A stretch of DNA of 19,063 bases, from positions 1 to 19,063 of the forward strand of contig JABFVX010000109.1 of assembly GCA_013362555.1 (NCBI GenBank). The letters are read 5' to 3'. Source of the stretch: Mycobacteriaceae bacterium (GTDB lineage: Bacteria > Actinomycetota > Actinomycetes > Mycobacteriales > Mycobacteriaceae). The translations under genes and the position numbers were made by a program. This document shows, piece after piece, positions 15,016 through 19,063 of this stretch (the first letter of the stretch is position 1; every line of letters starts with the position of its first letter). The notes beneath the pieces are model-generated. The model saw only the letters and a program-made list of their open reading frames with translations. It ran no database searches and had not been told where the DNA came from.

Positions 15016-15070
15016 CGTTCTGGAAGCGTCCTTGCTTGGAACAGTGTGGAGCGAGGACGCGTTCAGGACG
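15016..15070 (-). terminator. Imperfect 21-bp inverted repeat at the end of glpD
   Basis: Arms 15016-15036 and 15050-15070 pair with four mismatches around a 13-base loop. The inner 11 bp (GCGTCCTTGCT/AGCGAGGACGC) pair with one mismatch. The glpD stop lies inside the right arm. There is no U-tract. The outer CGTTCTGG edge recalls the CCAGAACG repeats elsewhere. Confidence 0.6.
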
Positions 15071-16811
15071 ATGCGGTGGGGGACGATTCCACGGGCTCGA
15101 GTATGAGCCCGCGGGCTTCGGGTGCCACGACGCGGAGCTCGTCGGCGGAGTTGTCGTCGGGCATCTGCTGGGATTTGACCTCGGCGTCGACTCGGGCGAG
15201 GTAGGTCATCACCTCACGGTCGATGTCGGCGCGGTCCCAACCCAGCACCGGCGCGACCAGCTCCGCAACCTCCACGGCGCACTCGGCGCCGCGGTCCGCG
15301 TACTCGATCGAGATGCGGGTGCGCCTGGTGAGGATGTCTTCCAGATGCAGCGCGCCTTCCGCGGCGACCGCGTAGACCGCCTCCGCCCGCAGGTACTGCG
15401 GGGCCCCGGCCAGCGGCTCCAGCAGATCCGGCTGTTCTTCGGCGGGCGCGAGCACCTCGTCGATCTGGGAGCCGTAGCGGTCGAGCAGGTGGGTGATCCG
15501 GTACGGGTGCAGGTTGTACTGCTCGCCCAGCTGGATCGCCTGGTTCACCAGCGCGAAATAGCCGTCCGCGCCGAGCAGCGGCACCTTCTCGGTGATCGAC
15601 GGCGAGACGTTGGCGGGCAGGTCCTCGGCGGCCTTGTCCACCGCGTCCTTGGCCATCACCCGGTATGTCGTGTACTTGCCGCCCGCGATGGCGACCAGCC
15701 CCGGCGCGATCCGCTCCACCGCGTGCTCGCGCGACAGCTTCGACGTGTCGTCGCTCTCGCCCGCCAGCAGCGGCCGCAAGCCCGCGTACACGCCGTCGAT
15801 GTCGTCGTGGGTGAGCGGGGTGACCAGCACCGTGTTGACGTGCTCCAGGATGTAGTCGATATCGACCTTGGTGGCCGCGGGGTGGGCCAGGTCCAGATGC
15901 CAGTCGGTGTCGGTGGTGCCGATGATCCAGTGAGCGCCCCACGGAATGACGAACAACACCGACTTCTCCGTACGGAGGATGATCGCGGTGTCGCTGGCGA
16001 TGCGGTCCTTGGGCACCACGATGTGCACGCCCTTGGACGCCCGCACCCGGAACCGGCCGCGCTGGCGCGACAGCGCCTGGATCTCGTCCGTCCACACGCC
16101 GGTGGCATTGACGACCACGCCGGCCCGCACGTCCACCGTGCGGCCGTCCTCGCAGTCGCGCACCCGCACGCCGGTGACCCGGTCCGACTCCCGCAGGAAG
16201 TCCACCACTTGGCTGGAGGTGCGGACCACCGCGCCGTAGTGCGCGGCCGTGCGGGCCACCGTCATGGTGTGCCGCGCGTCGTCGACCACGGTGTCGTAAT
16301 AGCGAACCCCGCCGATGAGGGCGCTGCGCTTGAGCCCGGGCGCCATCCGCAGCGCCGCGGACCGGGTCAGGTGCTTCTGCCCGGGCACCGACCGCGCCCC
16401 GCCGAGCCGGTCGTAGAGCAGCAGCCCGCATGCCACGTACGGGCGTTCCCACACCCGGCGGGTCAGCGGGTAGAGGAACTTCAACGGCTTGACCAGGTGC
16501 GGGGCCAGTTTGGTGAGCGCCATCTCCCGTTCGGCCAGCGCCTCGCGCACCAGGCCGAACTCCATCTGCTCCAGGTAGCGCAGCCCACCGTGGAACATCT
16601 TCGACGACCGGCTCGACGTACCGGAGGCCAGATCCCGCGCCTCCACCAGCGCCACCGCCAGTCCGCGGGTGGCGGCATCCAGCGCGATGCCCGCGCCGAC
16701 GACGCCGCCCCCGATGACAACCACGTCGAAGCGCTCCTGCTCCAGCCGCTCCCACGCCCGCTCCCGTTGGAGTGGACCCAACACCGCCCCGGCCTCCGCG
16801 TCTCGTGTCAC
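15063..16811 (-). CDS. glpD: Aerobic glycerol-3-phosphate dehydrogenase
   Basis: The 582-residue FAD enzyme oxidises glycerol-3-phosphate to dihydroxyacetone phosphate and passes electrons to membrane quinones. Family marks are the FAD fold FDVVVIGGGVVGAGIALDAA at about 28-47, SGTSSRSSKMFHGGLRYLEQ, RYYDTVVDDARHTM, NATGVWTDEI, SKGVHIVVP, IPWGAHWIIGTTDTDW, and GGKYTTYRVMAKDAVD. A C-terminal domain of about 180 residues is as long as in the GlpD/GlpD2 family. The frame is open upstream to 16868, but that stretch runs into an inverted repeat and encodes no family sequence, so GTG 16811 is chosen. A TAGGCT box ends 7 bases before it, which suggests a leaderless mRNA. lpdA lies upstream on the same strand, an order known from M. 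tuberculosis (lpdA-glpD2). Confidence 0.95.
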   Translation of the reverse strand: MTRDAEAGAVLGPLQRERAWERLEQERFDVVVIGGGVVGAGIALDAATRGLAVALVEARDLASGTSSRSSKMFHGGLRYLEQMEFGLVREALAEREMALTKLAPHLVKPLKFLYPLTRRVWERPYVACGLLLYDRLGGARSVPGQKHLTRSAALRMAPGLKRSALIGGVRYYDTVVDDARHTMTVARTAAHYGAVVRTSSQVVDFLRESDRVTGVRVRDCEDGRTVDVRAGVVVNATGVWTDEIQALSRQRGRFRVRASKGVHIVVPKDRIASDTAIILRTEKSVLFVIPWGAHWIIGTTDTDWHLDLAHPAATKVDIDYILEHVNTVLVTPLTHDDIDGVYAGLRPLLAGESDDTSKLSREHAVERIAPGLVAIAGGKYTTYRVMAKDAVDKAAEDLPANVSPSITEKVPLLGADGYFALVNQAIQLGEQYNLHPYRITHLLDRYGSQIDEVLAPAEEQPDLLEPLAGAPQYLRAEAVYAVAAEGALHLEDILTRRTRISIEYADRGAECAVEVAELVAPVLGWDRADIDREVMTYLARVDAEVKSQQMPDDNSADELRVVAPEARGLILEPVESSPTASS

Positions 16812-16818
16812 ACCGCTA

Positions 16819-16824
16819 AGCCTA
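16819..16824 (-). promoter_or_regulatory. -10 box TAGGCT for a leaderless glpD transcript
   Basis: The reverse strand reads TAGGCT, 7 bases, then the GTG start. This matches the TANNNT spacing seen for leaderless starts in mycobacteria, where transcription begins at the start codon. No ribosome-binding site is present. Confidence 0.55.
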
Positions 16825-16836
16825 CGACGTGTGGGA

Positions 16837-16904
16837 CAGACGCACCGGTTTTGTTCAGACGCACCCACTGTTGTGGGTGCGTCTGACCAAAACCGGTGCG
16901 TCTG
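16837..16904 (-). terminator. Nested 32-bp inverted repeat between lpdA and glpD
   Basis: Arms 16837-16868 and 16873-16904 pair with a single mismatch around a TGTT loop. Each arm holds the motif CAGACGCACC twice in the same direction (from 16837 and 16856 in the left arm), so the whole has four copies. It begins 4 bases past the lpdA stop and lies ahead of the glpD -10 box, so it should separate the two transcripts. Confidence 0.7.
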
Positions 16905-16907
16905 TGT

Positions 16908-18323
16908 TCAGCCTAGGTCGTCGTGTTGCATTAGTTGGCGGGCTGCCTCGGTGATGGAGCCGCTCAGCGAGGGGTATACCGAGAGGGTGTGGGCCAGGTC
17001 GTCCACGGCGAGAGTGTTCTGGACGGCCATGGCGATCGGCAGGATCAGCTCCGAGGCGATCGGGGCGACCACGACGCCCCCGATCACCACGCCGGTGGCC
17101 GGGCGGCAGAAGATCTTGACGAAACCGCGCCGCAGGCCCTGCATCTTGGCGCGCGGATTGGTGTTCAGCGGCAGCATCACGGTGCGCGCGGGCACCGTGC
17201 CGTTGTCGATGTCGGCCTGGCTCACCCCCACAGTGGCGATCTCCGGGCGCGTGAACACCGCCGACGCGACGGTCTTGAGCCGGATCGGGCTGACGCCCTC
17301 GCCGAGCGCGTGGTACATCGCGATGCGGCCTTGCATCGACCCCACCGACGCCAGCGGCAGCAAGCCGGTGCAGTCGCCCGCAGCATAGACGCCGGGCACG
17401 CCGGTGCGCGAGACCCGATCCACCCGCAGGTAGCCGCCCGAATCCAGCGAAAGTCCCACCTTCTCCAGCCCGAGCCCGCCGGTGTTGGGCACCGAGCCGA
17501 CGGTCATCAGCGCATGCGACCCGGTGACCTTGCGGCCGTCTTCCAGCGTCACCAGCACGCCGTTCTCCAAGCGCTCCACCGTCTCGGCGCGGGCATGCTT
17601 GATCAGCGTGACGCCGCGCTCGTTGAAGGCCTCCTCCAACACCAGAGCGGCGTCCTCGTCCTCGCCGGGCAGCACTCGGTCGCGGCTGGTGACCAATGTC
17701 ACCGGAACGCCGAGCTCGGTGAAGGCGGAGACGAACTCCACGCCGGTCACCCCCGACCCGACCACCACCAGGCGTTCCGGCAGAGTTTCCAGGTCGTAGA
17801 TCTGCCGCCAGGTCAGAATGCGCTCTCCGTCGGGTTCCGCACCGGGCAGCACCCGCGGGCTGGCGCCGGTGGCGACGAGCACGACGTCGGCGTCGAGGTG
17901 CTGCTCGGTGCCGTCGGCCAGGTACGCGCGCACGCGATGCGCGGCGCCCGCGGGCTCGGTCAATTCGGCCCGGCCCGCGACGAGAGACACGCCTTCGGCC
18001 TGCAGCCGGGTCCGAATGTCGGCGGATTGCGCCACTGCCAGCTTCTTGACCCGGGCATTCAGGTCCGGGGCGTGCACCGCGGCGTGGCGGTGGTCGATCG
18101 CTATGCCCAGTTCGCCCGCGCGCCGCAAATCCGTGCGCACGCCGGTGGAGGCGATGAAGGTCTTCGACGGCACACAATCGTAGAGCACGCACGCCCCGCC
18201 GATGCCGTCCGAGTCGACCAGCGTCACCGCGGCCCCGTACTGCGCCGCGACCAGCGCAGCCTCGTATCCCGCCGGTCCGCCACCAATGATCACGATCCGC
18301 GGGTTGCGGCCTCCGACCTGCAT
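16908..18323 (-). CDS. lpdA: LpdA-type flavoprotein, NAD(P)H:quinone reductase of the disulfide reductase family
   Basis: The 471-residue protein has FAD- and NAD(P)-binding folds (RIVIIGGGPAGYEAALVAAQ; RLVVVGSGVTGVEFVSAF), an AAGDCTGLLPLASV FAD site and a dimer domain. In the redox motif GGACVLYDCVPSKTF both cysteines of the CxxxxC pair are present. At the C-terminus, where lipoamide dehydrogenases have the His-Glu dyad in HPTLSE, it reads VYPSLSGS, so the His is Tyr and the Glu is lost. It is therefore not a lipoamide dehydrogenase. Its closest recalled relative is M. tuberculosis LpdA (Rv3303c), reported as an NAD(P)H:quinone reductase. ATG 18323 is chosen because GGAAGG lies 6 bases upstream; ATG 18329 directly abuts that site. 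No pyruvate dehydrogenase genes are nearby; glpD follows, also a quinone-linked enzyme. Confidence 0.92.
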   Translation of the reverse strand: MQVGGRNPRIVIIGGGPAGYEAALVAAQYGAAVTLVDSDGIGGACVLYDCVPSKTFIASTGVRTDLRRAGELGIAIDHRHAAVHAPDLNARVKKLAVAQSADIRTRLQAEGVSLVAGRAELTEPAGAAHRVRAYLADGTEQHLDADVVLVATGASPRVLPGAEPDGERILTWRQIYDLETLPERLVVVGSGVTGVEFVSAFTELGVPVTLVTSRDRVLPGEDEDAALVLEEAFNERGVTLIKHARAETVERLENGVLVTLEDGRKVTGSHALMTVGSVPNTGGLGLEKVGLSLDSGGYLRVDRVSRTGVPGVYAAGDCTGLLPLASVGSMQGRIAMYHALGEGVSPIRLKTVASAVFTRPEIATVGVSQADIDNGTVPARTVMLPLNTNPRAKMQGLRRGFVKIFCRPATGVVIGGVVVAPIASELILPIAMAVQNTLAVDDLAHTLSVYPSLSGSITEAARQLMQHDDLG

Positions 18324-18371
18324 AGACATCCTTCCAACGACCTCGCACCCTGCATCGACCCAGCACCATTC

Positions 18372-18377
18372 ATCCTA
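18372..18377 (-). promoter_or_regulatory. Candidate -10 box TAGGAT for lpdA
   Basis: On the reverse strand TAGGAT lies about 49 bases before the lpdA ATG. No convincing -35 is seen. A repeat of the CCAGAACGACCC family lies just upstream of it. Confidence 0.35.
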
Positions 18378-18403
18378 TGTGCTGGATGATCTGCGCGAGA
18401 ACC

Positions 18404-18454
18404 GCCAGAACGACCCATGAGTTGCGTTGAGCGCACGCTCTGGGTCGTTCTGGC
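18404..18454. repeat. Inverted repeat of the CCAGAACGACCC family in the divergent lpdA region
   Basis: The outer 14 bases (GCCAGAACGACCCA from 18404) pair exactly with the right edge ending at 18454, and the inner part pairs poorly. The left arm CGACCCATGAGTTGCGTT is very close to the arms of the repeats at 1294 and 5112. Unlike those it lies between two divergent gene starts, so a plain terminator role does not fit. Confidence 0.65.
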
Positions 18455-18531
18455 AGTACTTCCAACGGATTGTCGCCAAGGGACGCAATCGAGTCGTTAC
18501 CGGGATCTGCCGGCAACCCGAGCGCATTGGA

Positions 18532-18537
18532 TACGCT
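18532..18537 (+). promoter_or_regulatory. -10 box TACGCT for a leaderless transcript
   Basis: TACGCT is followed by 6 bases and then the GTG start at 18544. The spacing matches leaderless promoters of mycobacteria and relatives, and no ribosome-binding site is present upstream of the GTG. Confidence 0.55.
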
Positions 18538-18543
18538 TACCGG

Positions 18544-19011
18544 GTGCCGATCTACGCCGCCTATGGGTCCAACATGGACCCGGCCCAGATGATGCAGCGA
18601 GCACCTCACTCCCCGATGGCGGGAACGGGCTGGCTGGAAGGGTGGCGGCTGACATTCGCCGGCGCCGATCTAGGCTGGGAAGGACCGCTGGCGACCGTCG
18701 TGGAGGATCCCGGCTCCCGGGTCTTCGTCGTGCTCTACGACGTCACCTCCGACGACGAAGAGCGGCTCGACGGCTGGGAAGGGTCCGACTTCGGCCTGCA
18801 CCGCAAAATCCGCCTCCGCGTGCACAGCGCGGGCATGCCGGTGCTGGCCTGGCTGTACGTACTGGACGCCTACGAAGGCGGACTGCCCTCGGCCCGCCTG
18901 CTCGGCGTGATGTCCGACGCCGCCGAAAAGGCAGGCGCCCCTGAGGAGTACGTCCACGACCTGCGCACCCGCAATAGCCGCAACGTGGGCCCAGGCGGCT
19001 TCGGCCACTGA
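18544..19011 (+). CDS. Gamma-glutamylcyclotransferase-like (AIG2/BtrG fold) protein
   Basis: The 155-residue product starts with the fold's signature YAAYGSNMDPAQM (residues 4-16), the loop that binds the gamma-glutamyl group. A Glu in LDGWEGSDFGLHRK (about residue 79) is in the position of the catalytic acid. The C-terminal part (PVLAWLYVLDAYEGGLPSARL, EEYVHDLRTRNSRNV) fits the longer bacterial members. Such proteins release 5-oxoproline from gamma-glutamyl compounds or remove gamma-glutamyl protecting groups; the true substrate here is unknown. The frame is open upstream to 18427 but runs through the repeat. GTG 18544 starts the conserved fold and has a leaderless-type -10 box 6 bases upstream. 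It diverges from lpdA, an arrangement I recall from M. tuberculosis (Rv3303c/Rv3304). Confidence 0.88.
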   Translation: MPIYAAYGSNMDPAQMMQRAPHSPMAGTGWLEGWRLTFAGADLGWEGPLATVVEDPGSRVFVVLYDVTSDDEERLDGWEGSDFGLHRKIRLRVHSAGMPVLAWLYVLDAYEGGLPSARLLGVMSDAAEKAGAPEEYVHDLRTRNSRNVGPGGFGH

Positions 19012-19027
19012 CATTCACACCCGTTGC

Positions 19028-19063
19028 GCGCGTTCACACCCGCAGCTGCGGGTGTGAACGCGC
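19028..19063 (+). terminator. Perfect 36-bp palindrome at the right window edge
   Basis: Arms 19028-19045 and 19046-19063 are exact reverse complements and may continue past the edge. It begins 17 bases after the stop of the gamma-glutamylcyclotransferase-like gene. TTCACACCCG appears once before the arm (from 19015) and once inside it (from 19033), which mirrors the nested build of the repeat at 16837-16904. Confidence 0.6.

Noticed and set aside
15063..16868. Extended glpD start at 16868
   Set aside because: The added residues come from the nested palindrome and are not family sequence; GTG 16811 has a leaderless-type promoter spacing.

Overview
The window is high-GC actinobacterial DNA, most likely from Nocardia or a close mycolate-containing relative. 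Three things point there: a salicylate synthase very close in sequence to mycobacterial MbtI, an lpdA-glpD pair in the order known from Mycobacterium tuberculosis (recalled, not searched), and starts and hairpin terminators of mycobacterial style. Nearly all genes are on the minus strand. The plus-strand exceptions are a lipoprotein and a gamma-glutamylcyclotransferase-like gene.

Region 1 (1-5164) is ordinary accessory metabolism. It holds a Fic-domain AMPylase (cut by the left edge) with a 33-bp perfect inverted repeat over its ribosome-binding site, an acyl-CoA ligase of fadD type, an NTF2-like protein, and an APC-family amino acid permease.

Region 2 (5147-12158) is the most interesting part. 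Six minus-strand genes overlap by 1-4 bases at every junction: carrier protein, benzoate-CoA-ligase-like AMP ligase, intact FabF-type ketosynthase, ketosynthase homologue with Arg where the catalytic Cys should be, second carrier protein, salicylate synthase. A MocR-type PLP-dependent regulator follows 42 bases later. There is no NRPS, type I PKS, reductase or cyclase in the window. The sequence reads as a small route that makes salicylate, activates it, loads it on a carrier and passes it to a heterodimeric ketosynthase. One extension would give a 2-hydroxybenzoylacetyl thioester, which could close to 4-hydroxycoumarin; an acyl-transfer (ester or amide) role is the main alternative. The product is inference.

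Region 3 (12159-15070) has a 306-base divergent control region, an LppX/LprG-like lipoprotein, a small helix-turn-helix protein and an amidase-signature hydrolase.

Region 4 (15016-19063) has glpD, an LpdA-type flavoprotein quinone reductase and the gamma-glutamylcyclotransferase-like gene. glpD and the last gene appear to have leaderless starts. LpdA could return electrons to quinones alongside GlpD.

Long inverted repeats sit in the gene borders. Several share a CCAGAAYGACYC core, and in three genes the stop codon lies inside the repeat. Two others are built from a motif repeated directly within each arm. No tRNA, rRNA, CRISPR array, insertion sequence or phage gene was seen.
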